From Alcaligenes endophyticus (GTDB taxonomy: Bacteria; Pseudomonadota; Gammaproteobacteria; Burkholderiales; Burkholderiaceae_B): a stretch of DNA of 64,000 nt. Shown piece after piece: positions 51,518-59,386 of the stretch. The notes beneath the pieces were generated by a model that was not told the origin of the DNA, did not search any database, and saw nothing but the letters and a program-made list of their open reading frames with translations. The stretch is from assembly GCF_026344035.1 (NCBI RefSeq), contig NZ_JAPKND010000002.1, positions 62,001 to 126,000 on the forward strand. The letters run 5' to 3'. Position numbers and translations under genes: made by a program. Each line of letters starts with the position of its first letter. Positions within the stretch are counted from its first letter, which is position 1.

Positions 51518-52339
51518 ATGACCCGTAATCACCCCGAACGCCGCTATGGTTCCCATCTGGCCTTGAAATTGACCGCCTTAGCGTTGGCTTTAGGTCTGCA
51601 CGCAGGGGTACTGGCTACGTTACTACTGAGTGATAAGCCAAAAATAGTGGGGGAGCCTACAGCGGATGAAATTATAGGGGTCACCCTTGTTGAACTCACC
51701 GAGCAAGAAGCTGTACAACCCGAGGCCCCGCCGCAAGCAGCTCCAGAAGAGCCTGAAGTGGTTACGGAGCCAGAACCAGAACCCGAGATTGAGCCAGAAC
51801 CGGAACCGGAACCGGAACCTGAACCAGAGCCAGAGCCGCCTGTGCAAGAGCCTGTGATTCCCGAGCCACCACCCAAACCTAAGCCTAAACCTAAGCCTAA
51901 ACCTAAACCTAAGCCTACACCTACGCCTACACCTACGCCGGCTCAACCCGTTGAGCAGGTCGTACCAGCGCCAGCGCTGGCGTCTGGGCCCACTATTGCA
52001 GATGCCACGCCCGCAGCCCAAGCCGCCGCGCCTAAGCCAGCTCAGGCACAAGGGGATCAAGCTAAAGTGGTGGGCCATATTGACTACTTAGGCCGCCGAC
52101 CGGTGCCGGTGTATCCCCGTATGTCCGAGCGCAGGGGGGAGCAGGGTAAGGTGATAGTACGTGTATTGATTTCCACAGAAGGGCGAGTGCTCGAAGCGAA
52201 CGTGCAGCGTTCCTCGGGCTACGAGCGTTTGGATGAATCGGCGCTCAAGGCGGTGAGATCAGCGCGGTTTAAGCCCTACACCGAAAACGGCGTGGCCTTT
52301 CGCGCAATGGCAGACATTCCCTTTGAATTTGTTAGATAG
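51518..52339 (+). CDS. tonB: TonB energy-transducing protein
   Basis: This 273-residue protein has an N-terminal membrane anchor (about 15-35), a Glu-Pro then Lys-Pro then Thr-Pro repeat region (about 78-143) that spans the periplasm, and a C-terminal TonB domain (about 190-273; YPRMSERRGEQGKVIVRVLI). It transmits proton-motive energy from ExbB/ExbD to outer-membrane siderophore or heme receptors. It is first in tonB-exbB-exbD. The promoter in front suggests iron repression. Confidence 0.95.
   Translation: MTRNHPERRYGSHLALKLTALALALGLHAGVLATLLLSDKPKIVGEPTADEIIGVTLVELTEQEAVQPEAPPQAAPEEPEVVTEPEPEPEIEPEPEPEPEPEPEPEPPVQEPVIPEPPPKPKPKPKPKPKPKPTPTPTPTPAQPVEQVVPAPALASGPTIADATPAAQAAAPKPAQAQGDQAKVVGHIDYLGRRPVPVYPRMSERRGEQGKVIVRVLISTEGRVLEANVQRSSGYERLDESALKAVRSARFKPYTENGVAFRAMADIPFEFVR
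51873..51939 (+). repeat. Tandem CCTAAG/CCTAAA and CCTACA repeats in tonB
   Basis: Hexamer units alternate (CCTAAA CCTAAG, then CCTACA CCTACG) and encode Lys-Pro and then Thr-Pro dipeptides in the periplasmic linker of TonB. Copy number may vary by slippage in units of two residues without shifting the frame. An upstream Glu-Pro stretch (from about 51769) is similar but less regular. Confidence 0.85.
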
Positions 52340-52350
52340 GATAGCTTGTG

Positions 52351-53250
52351 ATGCATGACATACTAGATAGCGTTTTGACGATCTTGGCTCAGGCTGCCCC
52401 CTTGGCGGCGGACGCTGCTGATACTGCACAGACGAGTGCGGCGCCGGCTTTGCAGCAAGCGGCGGCGAACAGTACTCCGCTTGCGACCGAAGCGGGTGGT
52501 ACCAATATGCTGCACTTTATTGAGCAAAGTGATTGGGTAGGCAAAGGGCTGTTTATTGTGTTGGCGTTAATGTCTTTAGCCAGCTGGTACTTAATTATTG
52601 TGAAAGGAGTCCTGTCGTTCCGTCTTAAACGACGCTCCAGCGCCTTTGTGCATCAGTTTTGGTCAGCTAGTTCGCTAGAGCAAGTAGAGAATGAAATCGC
52701 TACGCATGGTGCACGCGAACCTTTCGCGCATTTGGCGAGCCACGCCATTCACGCGCAGCAACATCATGCTAAGTACGGAGCGATGCGCTTAGAAGAAAAA
52801 GGTTCTACGGGTGACTTTGTGGCGCGTATCATGCGAAAAGTTATTGATGAAGAAACGGCACGCTTAGAAAATGGTTTAACCCTGCTGGCTTCGGTGGGCT
52901 CCACAGCGCCATTTGTGGGTTTGTTTGGCACCGTCTGGGGTGTCTATCATGCCTTGATAAATATTGGTTTAGCTGATGGTGTCACCATCAATCATATAGC
53001 GGGTCCAGTGGGCGAAGCCCTAGTCATGACGGGCTTGGGCTTGGCCGTGGCAATTCCTGCAGTGTTAGGCTATAACGCCTTTGTGCGTACCAATCGGGTG
53101 TATCTGGCCAAGCTGGACGCGTTTGCACACGATTTATTCACTTTTTTATCTACGGGCCAGCAAGTCCAAGAAAATCAGGGACATTTGCGCCGTGTGCCTA
53201 GCAGCGGTGCGAATGCGGCCCAGACAGCGGCAGCTAAAAAGGAGCATTAA
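52351..53250 (+). CDS. exbB: ExbB proton channel subunit (MotA/TolQ/ExbB family)
   Basis: This protein of about 299 residues has an Ala-rich N-terminal periplasmic extension (about 1-55), a membrane helix (about 66-88) and a cytoplasmic domain. Two further helices in the C-terminal half carry the MotA/TolQ signature (SVGSTAPFVGLFGTVWGVYH). It forms the pentameric channel that powers TonB. Either GTG 52348 or ATG 52351 may start it; both fit the AGGA upstream. It lies between tonB and exbD. Confidence 0.94.
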   Translation: MHDILDSVLTILAQAAPLAADAADTAQTSAAPALQQAAANSTPLATEAGGTNMLHFIEQSDWVGKGLFIVLALMSLASWYLIIVKGVLSFRLKRRSSAFVHQFWSASSLEQVENEIATHGAREPFAHLASHAIHAQQHHAKYGAMRLEEKGSTGDFVARIMRKVIDEETARLENGLTLLASVGSTAPFVGLFGTVWGVYHALINIGLADGVTINHIAGPVGEALVMTGLGLAVAIPAVLGYNAFVRTNRVYLAKLDAFAHDLFTFLSTGQQVQENQGHLRRVPSSGANAAQTAAAKKEH

Positions 53251-53252
53251 CC

Positions 53253-53753
53253 ATGTCATTTGGCAGCTTTGATAAGCGGGGTTCAGCACCCGCGATGTCG
53301 GAAATTAATATGGTGCCCCTGATCGACGTGATGCTGGTGCTATTAGTGATTTTTTTGATTACGGCTCCCTTGTTGTCGCATTCCATTAAAGTACAGTTGC
53401 CCCAAGCTAGCGCAGAGCCGGTAGAGCAAGAGCAAAAGTCCATCGATTTAGCGATCGATGCTTTCGGGGTGGTGTATGTGAATGACCAAGAAGTAGCGAT
53501 CGACAACTTAACGGCTCACTTAGCGCCATTTAGCCAAGAAAAACCACAACCGGAACTGCGGATTCGTGCTGACTCTGACACTTTATATGAGGTTTTAGCT
53601 CAAGTAATGAGTAAATCTAAAGCAGCGGGGATGACTCGTCTGGGGTTTGTAACACGCCCAGATAGCCGTGTTGCCGCTCCGTCAGCAGTAACTCAAACAG
53701 AGTCGGGTACGGCAACGTCGGCCAGCACGGTAGGCAGCCCTACTAGCCAGTAA
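53253..53753 (+). CDS. exbD: ExbD proton channel subunit
   Basis: This 166-residue protein has one membrane helix (about 23-43) containing the conserved Asp (MVPLIDVMLVLLVIFLIT) that carries protons, and a periplasmic domain (about 65-140). A Ser/Thr-rich tail ends it. It starts two bases after exbB. A strong terminator follows. Confidence 0.95.
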   Translation: MSFGSFDKRGSAPAMSEINMVPLIDVMLVLLVIFLITAPLLSHSIKVQLPQASAEPVEQEQKSIDLAIDAFGVVYVNDQEVAIDNLTAHLAPFSQEKPQPELRIRADSDTLYEVLAQVMSKSKAAGMTRLGFVTRPDSRVAAPSAVTQTESGTATSASTVGSPTSQ

Positions 53754-53779
53754 TGTAGTGTTTTACAGCTAGGTATCAA

Positions 53780-53813
53780 TGCCCCTTCGATCAGCGCCGA
53801 AGGGGCATTTTTT
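53780..53813 (+). terminator. Rho-independent terminator after exbD
   Basis: TGCCCCTTCG (53780-53789) and CGAAGGGGCA (53798-53807) form a perfect 10-pair GC-rich stem with an 8-base loop, followed by six T (53808-53813). It should end the tonB-exbB-exbD transcript. Confidence 0.95.
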
Positions 53814-53962
53814 CGTCTGGGAACAGCGAAATTAATGTCTATGGGCGCCTGGAGAGTCACTCATAGAATAAGCATGCAGCGTGCCGAATCTTGCGGTACC
53901 ATAAACACCTCGTTGCACTGTATAAGCAGTTGAACGGGCCAATTCATTATAAAATCGCCATC

Positions 53963-54637
53963 ATGCGTGTATTACTTATCGAAGACGACGCCACCTTGGG
54001 CGCCGCATTGCAGGAATACCTTAACGACCAAGACTATGCCGTCGATTGGCTGCAACAAGGCGAACAAGCCTTAAAAGAGCTAGAGAATCAAGTCTATGAT
54101 TTGCTTGTGCTCGATTGGAATTTACCGGGTGTAAGCGGCTTAGAGGTGCTTCAGCAGCTACGCAAAGCAGATAACCCCATACCCGTACTCATGCTTACGG
54201 CACGTGATGATTTAAATGATCGTGTTGCCGGTTTAGATGCGGGGGCTGACGACTATGTGGTCAAGCCTTTTGATTTAGCCGAGCTCGCCGCGCGCATTCG
54301 CGCTTTTCGTCGCCGTCGAACAGGGTTAGGTAAGCCTGAAATTGAGGCTGGGCCCTTAGTCTTCGATACCGTGGGGCGTGAAGTGCGCTGCCATGGCGAG
54401 CGCATCGCTTTATCCGTACGCGAGCTGTCCGTTCTAGAGATGCTAATGATGCGTAGTGGACGCGTGGTAACTAAGCAGCAAATCGTGAACTCGTTGTCTG
54501 CCTGGGATGCCGATTTTAGTGAAAATGCCGTAGAGGTATATGTGTACCGGCTACGCAAACGCCTAGAGAAAACCGGCGTAGCGATACAAACTATTCGGGG
54601 CTTTGGGTATTTATTAGATGTGGAAAATAGAGTCTAA
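53963..54637 (+). CDS. OmpR/PhoB-family response regulator
   Basis: This 224-residue protein has a receiver domain (about 1-115) with the acidic pocket (IEDD), the phospho-acceptor Asp (LVLDWNLPG) and Lys (VVKPFD). A C-terminal winged helix for DNA binding is at about 125-220 (SENAVEVYVYRLRKRLEK). I use the ATG at 53963 (MRVLLIEDD), since the frame extends upstream without receiver sequence. It pairs with the kinase gene about 40 bases downstream. Its overall pattern is near TctD/QseB-type regulators; its targets are unknown. Confidence 0.92.
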   Translation: MRVLLIEDDATLGAALQEYLNDQDYAVDWLQQGEQALKELENQVYDLLVLDWNLPGVSGLEVLQQLRKADNPIPVLMLTARDDLNDRVAGLDAGADDYVVKPFDLAELAARIRAFRRRRTGLGKPEIEAGPLVFDTVGREVRCHGERIALSVRELSVLEMLMMRSGRVVTKQQIVNSLSAWDADFSENAVEVYVYRLRKRLEKTGVAIQTIRGFGYLLDVENRV

Positions 54638-54681
54638 GGTCGCTCGGTAGTACAGCAGGCTTTGCTCCATTAGGGATGGCT

Positions 54682-55815
54682 ATGCCCAAAACCAATCAAG
54701 CTTCACCACATCGTGTTCATTCACGGTTGACCCGTTTATTGCCAGAAGGCTCATTAGCCAGACGGTTGATGTTGCGTCTGTTTCCCCCCATTGCTTTCTT
54801 AGTTATCTTAGACCTTAGCGTGACGTGGGTCTTGACGCAAAGAATGTCCCTAGAAGACTGGTTGTTACGGGACATATTTTGGACCATGGTGCTCAGTCAA
54901 TTGTTTCTGATGGCGCTTATTGCTTGGATTTTGCTCTCGGGCATACGGTCAGGCCTGGCTTCCATTAAAGACTTGTCGCAGCAAATTAGTATGCGCAGCG
55001 AGGTCGACTTACAAAAACTTGACCCAACAGGTTTGCCAGCAGAGGTCGTGCCGCTGGTGGATCATGTCAATGAGTTGCTGTCGCGTTTGGATGACACGAT
55101 ACAGGCACAGAAACGATTTATCGGTCATGCGGCACACCAATTACATACCCCGCTAAGCGGTTTGCGCCTAGAGTCTGAGCTAATGTTGGCTCGCCCTTTG
55201 CCAGATGATGTGCGGGTGCGGGCGACACGCATTAAAACAGTGTCAGATCGCATGATACATTTGGGCCAGCAATTGATGGTGCTGGCGCGGGCAGACTCTA
55301 CGGCCACACTGAAAGACAGTTTTCGGCGCTTGGATTTATGTGAGTGGGTGCGCTCGGTGGGGGGCGATTGGTTTTTACGCGCTAGACAAGCCAATATTGA
55401 GCTGGTATTACACGCCCCCGAGAAACAGGTTTGGATTGATGCTGATCCAATTTTACTCAGTGAGCTACTTGGTAATCTGATTGACAACGCCATACGCTAT
55501 GCTAGTGAAACGCCCTCTATAGTGTTGCGTGTGACGGATAATCCACCTACCTTGGCGGTCGAGGATCAAGGGCCAGGCATTAATGCCCAAGACACTTTGC
55601 GTATTTTTGACGCTTTTTACCGCTCGCCCGGTACTGCTAGCGAAGGGTCTGGTTTAGGTTTAGCGATAGTGCGTGAAATTACGCGCGGTCATGGGGCGTG
55701 GTGGAGCGTCGCCAGCCGTCCAGCTTTCGATGGCACGCGCATCAGTATTGTCTTTCCCGGTCCGCGTATTGGTACGCGCTTTTCGCGTACCGAATCTTTG
55801 CTTGGAGCAAAATAA
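54682..55815 (+). CDS. Sensor histidine kinase with minimal periplasmic loop
   Basis: This protein of about 377 residues has two membrane helices (about 33-52 and 66-90) separated by only about 14 residues, then a HAMP-like linker. The dimerisation domain carries the H-box (GHAAHQLHTPLSGL), and the ATPase domain has N (GNLIDNAIRY), G1 (VEDQGPGI) and G2 (GSGLGLAIV) motifs. TctE-like kinases usually carry a periplasmic sensor of 100 or more residues, which is missing here. The signal may come from the membrane or a partner protein. The ATG at 54682 has AGGG at proper spacing. An ATG six bases earlier is too close to it. The next gene starts eight bases after the stop. Confidence 0.88.
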   Translation: MPKTNQASPHRVHSRLTRLLPEGSLARRLMLRLFPPIAFLVILDLSVTWVLTQRMSLEDWLLRDIFWTMVLSQLFLMALIAWILLSGIRSGLASIKDLSQQISMRSEVDLQKLDPTGLPAEVVPLVDHVNELLSRLDDTIQAQKRFIGHAAHQLHTPLSGLRLESELMLARPLPDDVRVRATRIKTVSDRMIHLGQQLMVLARADSTATLKDSFRRLDLCEWVRSVGGDWFLRARQANIELVLHAPEKQVWIDADPILLSELLGNLIDNAIRYASETPSIVLRVTDNPPTLAVEDQGPGINAQDTLRIFDAFYRSPGTASEGSGLGLAIVREITRGHGAWWSVASRPAFDGTRISIVFPGPRIGTRFSRTESLLGAK

Positions 55816-55822
55816 GGTGAGC

Positions 55823-57691
55823 ATGCAAACGGAAACCCCAGGCACACAAGTCAAAAAAGTGATGTTCATTGGTGCGCTGGGCGTGGTGTACGGTGATATC
55901 GGCACTAGCCCCCTGTACACCATGAAAGTTGCGCTTGGCTACTATGTGCAGCCCGGGGCTGAGCAAGTCTACGGTGTCTTGTCGCTCCTGTTTTGGTTGA
56001 TCACCTTGTTAGTGTCACTGAAATATGTCACGGTGGTATTGCGCTTAGATAACAAGGGCGAGGGCGGTACCTTAGCATTGATGGAGTTAGCCGCTCGCGG
56101 TTTACGAGGCAAACATCGGCGCATATTAACGGTGCTGGGGCTTATTGGGGCTAGCTTGTTTTATGGCGATAGCATGATTACCCCTGCTATCTCCGTGCTT
56201 TCGGCCATCGAGGGGGTGGGCATGGTATCCCCATTGCTTGATCCTTGGGTCGTGCCTTTGGCGGTAGTCGTGTTAATTGTCTTGTTCTCCTTGCAATCGC
56301 ATGGCACGGGCACAATGGGCAAATTATTTGGCCCAGTGATGCTCTGTTGGTTTCTATTGCTTGGGCTACTGGGCTTGTGGCGTATTATTGAACAGCCTCA
56401 AGTGCTGCAAGCCATCGATCCGCGTTGGGCTTGGCATTTTATTGTGCATGCGCCTTGGCAAACCTTTTTGGTGTTAGGTGCGTTAGTGCTGGCCCTTACC
56501 GGCGCCGAGGCACTGTATGCTGACATGGGCCATTTTGGTCGGCCAGCCATTCGTAGAGCCTGGTTCTCCTTGGTCATGCCCTGTTTGTTGCTCTGTTATT
56601 TTGGGCAAGGGGCATTGCTGATTACCGATAGCTCGGCCATTCGTAATCCTTTCTTTCATTTGGCGCCTGCTTGGGGCTTGATTCCCTTGGTGATCATCGC
56701 CACTTTTGCCACTGTCATAGCTTCGCAGTCGGTTATCTCCGGTGCCTATTCGGTCACCCGCCAAGCGGTGCAGTTGGGTTTTTGGCCCCGTATGGTTATA
56801 CAGCACACCTCTTCCCAAGAGGAAGGCCAGATCTACTTGCCTAAAGTGAATCAACTGCTGTTTGTGGCGGTGCTGATATTAGTGCTTAGCTTTGGTTCAT
56901 CCGATCGCTTGGCGCATGCCTATGGTTTTGCAGTAACCGGTACCATGCTCATGACTAGCTTGCTGGCCGTCTCCCTGTTGCCGCGCGGCTCTACAGGGTG
57001 GAAACGGGCAGGTTGGGCAGTATTGTTATCGGTGTTTTTAGTGCTAGATGTAGTGTTATTTTCCGCTAATGCTCTGAAACTACTGGATGGGGGTTGGTTA
57101 CCCTTGTTGGTGGGGGCAAGTATCTTCACCATGATGTGGACCTGGAAACAAGGTCGGCAACAACTGCATCAGACACTTAACACGGCCCCTCAGGGTTTGC
57201 GGGACTTCATGCACGATTTGCAACAGTATCCGCCGTTACGGGTGCCGGGCACGGCAGTATTTATGAGTGTAGTACCCGATGTGGTGCCATCTGCCTTGTT
57301 ACACAATCTGAAACACAATAAGATCTTGCATCAACAATGCTTATTTCTAACGGTGCAAAGCGAAGGTGTGCCGTTTGTGGCTCAAAACGAGCGCTATCAG
57401 TTGGAGCTATTAGCACCTGATTGTTGGCAAGCCGTAGCGCACTGGGGATTCAAACAAGAGCCTAATGTGCCTGCTCTGTTAGAGCAGATTAGTCGTGAGC
57501 ACCCCGAACTTAATTTAGATCCTATGCAAACCTCGTATTATTTATCGCGTCAAACAGTAGTGATTACCGGGCGAGGCAAATGGCGCTCTAGACTGTTTAT
57601 GTTTATGGCCCGCAACGCAGCCCGTAGCACACGCTTTTTTAAAATTCCGCCGAATCGGGTGGTGGAAATGGGGATGCAGGTAGAGTTGTAA
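55823..57691 (+). CDS. kup: Low-affinity potassium transporter Kup
   Basis: This 622-residue K+/H+ symporter has twelve membrane helices and a C-terminal cytoplasmic domain (about 455-622). The hallmark first helix (GALGVVYGDIGTSPLYTMK) is intact. It imports K+ driven by protons, especially in acid. I use the ATG at 55823, preceded by AAGGTG. The frame is open 150 bases upstream inside the kinase gene but carries no conserved sequence there. It is very close to the kinase gene and may be co-transcribed, so the two-component system could sense envelope or cation stress (inference). Confidence 0.95.
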   Translation: MQTETPGTQVKKVMFIGALGVVYGDIGTSPLYTMKVALGYYVQPGAEQVYGVLSLLFWLITLLVSLKYVTVVLRLDNKGEGGTLALMELAARGLRGKHRRILTVLGLIGASLFYGDSMITPAISVLSAIEGVGMVSPLLDPWVVPLAVVVLIVLFSLQSHGTGTMGKLFGPVMLCWFLLLGLLGLWRIIEQPQVLQAIDPRWAWHFIVHAPWQTFLVLGALVLALTGAEALYADMGHFGRPAIRRAWFSLVMPCLLLCYFGQGALLITDSSAIRNPFFHLAPAWGLIPLVIIATFATVIASQSVISGAYSVTRQAVQLGFWPRMVIQHTSSQEEGQIYLPKVNQLLFVAVLILVLSFGSSDRLAHAYGFAVTGTMLMTSLLAVSLLPRGSTGWKRAGWAVLLSVFLVLDVVLFSANALKLLDGGWLPLLVGASIFTMMWTWKQGRQQLHQTLNTAPQGLRDFMHDLQQYPPLRVPGTAVFMSVVPDVVPSALLHNLKHNKILHQQCLFLTVQSEGVPFVAQNERYQLELLAPDCWQAVAHWGFKQEPNVPALLEQISREHPELNLDPMQTSYYLSRQTVVITGRGKWRSRLFMFMARNAARSTRFFKIPPNRVVEMGMQVEL

Positions 57692-57698
57692 GGATGAA

Positions 57699-57724
57699 AA
57701 TCACCCAGCGAGCGCTGGGTGATT
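57699..57724. terminator. Terminator hairpin between kup and the convergent small gene
   Basis: AATCACCCAGC (57699-57709) and GCTGGGTGATT (57714-57724) form a perfect 11-pair stem with a 4-base loop. On the plus strand an AT-rich tract with several T follows (ATTGATATTTTATC). It lies between converging genes and could serve both. Confidence 0.75.
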
Positions 57725-57733
57725 ATTGATATT

Positions 57734-58126
57734 TTATCTTGCCGTAGCAGGCACGGTAATGGTGGTTTCGCGCAAGATGCCGCCACCTTGGACACTACCT
57801 GAAACGGTAGTTTCCTGTCCTTCCTGCATCGTTAGTCGGCATTCTTGCTGACGTTCAAGGGGTAAACGGTCGCAGCGTGCGGTACGGTTGCTAGGCATGG
57901 CTGGATTAGGCTGTTCAAGCTTGTTTTGACGCTCTGCTTGTAGGGCAGCGCCTGCTTCACGCCGACACGCCGCGCGTGATTCGCCTTGCAGGGCTTCACA
58001 GTGCTGTAAGTCTTGCTGATAATTTTTTTGGGTAGGTTGAGCCTGTGACGGGAGGGCGAACGCAAGGGCGCTTACGGCGCAACTCGCAGCCAAATATCGA
58101 ATGGATAGAAACGCAGTTTTATGCAT
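57734..58126 (-). CDS. Small secreted cysteine-containing protein of unknown function
   Basis: The 130-residue protein begins with a signal peptide (cleavage near SQAQ, about residue 29). The mature part has four cysteines in CEALQGESRAAC and CDRLPLERQQEC blocks, each a Cys pair spaced by about a dozen residues, then a Gly/Thr-rich tail. Two disulfides are likely. I know of no firm family. AAGGAG sits eight bases before the ATG. It lies alone, facing kup, upstream of nothing obvious; 98 bases separate it from mrpG. Confidence 0.7.
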   Translation of the reverse strand: MHKTAFLSIRYLAASCAVSALAFALPSQAQPTQKNYQQDLQHCEALQGESRAACRREAGAALQAERQNKLEQPNPAMPSNRTARCDRLPLERQQECRLTMQEGQETTVSGSVQGGGILRETTITVPATAR

Positions 58127-58224
58127 ACAGATACTCCTTGTGAAATGATACAGGGATACACATAGTATAAAAGCCTATCCCATGCCTACATGCAAGCGAC
58201 TATTTCAAGCTGTCCCGATTGGTA

Positions 58225-58623
58225 TCACTCGTCTGGGTGTAAGGGGGCACCTTGCACAGGGTGCTTAGAGGGTACGCTCATATAGCCAGGCTCATCGGGG
58301 GCATATTCCGCTAAACGCTGGCGTAACTCACGTTTGATGGCGGCCCGCATGAGGAATATGGCCGTGACGGGTGAGGTGATAATCAAGAGTATCGAGATGA
58401 TCAGCGGGTGAAGAATGGGCCGGCTAAACAGAAAACTGCTCAGTATGATGATACTCATTAACATGCAAAATACGCCCAAGGTATTGCCTAACGTGGGCGC
58501 ATGAATGCGTGAATAAAAATGCCGCAGACGAAGGAGTCCTAGGGAGCCTACCAAGCTGATAATGCCGCTTAGCACTAATAAAACAGCAACGGGTAGGGCG
58601 ATCCACCAAGGCAGGTTGCTCAT
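58225..58623 (-). CDS. mrpG: Mrp antiporter subunit G
   Basis: This 132-residue membrane protein has three helices and the MrpG/PhaG pattern (SLGLLRLRHFYSRIHAPTLG), with a charged C-terminal tail. It is the last subunit of a multi-subunit Na+/H+ (or K+/H+) antiporter. It overlaps mrpF (ATGA). Confidence 0.93.
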   Translation of the reverse strand: MSNLPWWIALPVAVLLVLSGIISLVGSLGLLRLRHFYSRIHAPTLGNTLGVFCMLMSIIILSSFLFSRPILHPLIISILLIITSPVTAIFLMRAAIKRELRQRLAEYAPDEPGYMSVPSKHPVQGAPLHPDE

Positions 58624-58901
58624 GGTTCTATTACCTCGGCACGCAGTAAAAATTTCGCCATCGCGGCAGATCCCACAAAACCAAACAGGGCGATCAGCAG
58701 GGCGATGTCAAAGTACAAAGCTGAATCAAAGCGTATACCCAAAGCCAGCAAGGCCAGCATGCCGTTGTTGTACATGGTGTCGAGCGCTAGCACGCGGTCT
58801 GGCGCTGTGGGGCCTTTTAGCAAGCGTATTACAGCACAAAGCATGCCCAGTACAAAACAGCCCAAGGCAAATTGGCAGGCCCAGTAGACAAGGTCTGTCA
58901 T
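58620..58901 (-). CDS. mrpF: Mrp antiporter subunit F
   Basis: This 93-residue protein has three helices and the conserved LLKGPTAPDRVLALDTM segment. I start at ATG 58901 (MTDLVYW). The longer frame to 59054 lies inside mrpE and is not conserved. The start overlaps mrpE and the stop overlaps mrpG, each by ATGA. Confidence 0.93.
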   Translation of the reverse strand: MTDLVYWACQFALGCFVLGMLCAVIRLLKGPTAPDRVLALDTMYNNGMLALLALGIRFDSALYFDIALLIALFGFVGSAAMAKFLLRAEVIEP

Positions 58902-59386
58902 GTGAAAATCTCCAGCAAAGGGGCCTCGTAACGCTTTTGTATGGTGTCTAGCCATTGTTGCTCGTCGTATAAGTCGAGTACGTGCAGCGTTAAGACATTG
59001 CTTTTGGTGTCGTGCCCCGACCAGACTGTGCCTGGCGTATAGGTAATAATACACGCTAAGGCAGCAAGGCCATGAGGATCAGTCATTTTAAGTGGAATTT
59101 GTAAAAAGCCGGGTTGGGCTTGATAGCGTTTACCCAGTATGACAATGCGGCCTACCTCGTAGTTAGACTTCACAATATCAATGGCAACTTTCCAAATGAG
59201 GCATAAGGCCAAGCCTGGACGCTTAAAACTGGCCCTGACAGGGCGAAACGGGCGCGCCGCTAAGCTAAGCCATACAGCAAAGATCAGGCCTAACAAAATG
59301 TGCCCGGCCGATAGGCTGTCGTTCAGGAGCAGCCATAACGCTAGTAGAAGCGCCGGTAAGAAAAAGTAAGAGCGACGTATCTTCAT
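58898..59386 (-). CDS. mrpE: Mrp antiporter subunit E
   Basis: This 162-residue protein has N-terminal hydrophobic helices and a cytoplasmic C-terminal domain. The MrpE pattern is seen in HGLAALACIITYTPGTVW. MrpE is needed for complex assembly and stability. It overlaps mrpD by ATGA. Confidence 0.92.
   Translation of the reverse strand: MKIRRSYFFLPALLLALWLLLNDSLSAGHILLGLIFAVWLSLAARPFRPVRASFKRPGLALCLIWKVAIDIVKSNYEVGRIVILGKRYQAQPGFLQIPLKMTDPHGLAALACIITYTPGTVWSGHDTKSNVLTLHVLDLYDEQQWLDTIQKRYEAPLLEIFT

Noticed and set aside
51769-51939. CRISPR-like tandem repeats
   Set aside because: They are in-frame dipeptide repeats of the TonB linker, without spacers.
55673-55822. N-terminal extension of kup
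   Set aside because: It lies inside the kinase gene in another frame. Kup begins normally at the ATG at 55823 with a good ribosome-binding site.
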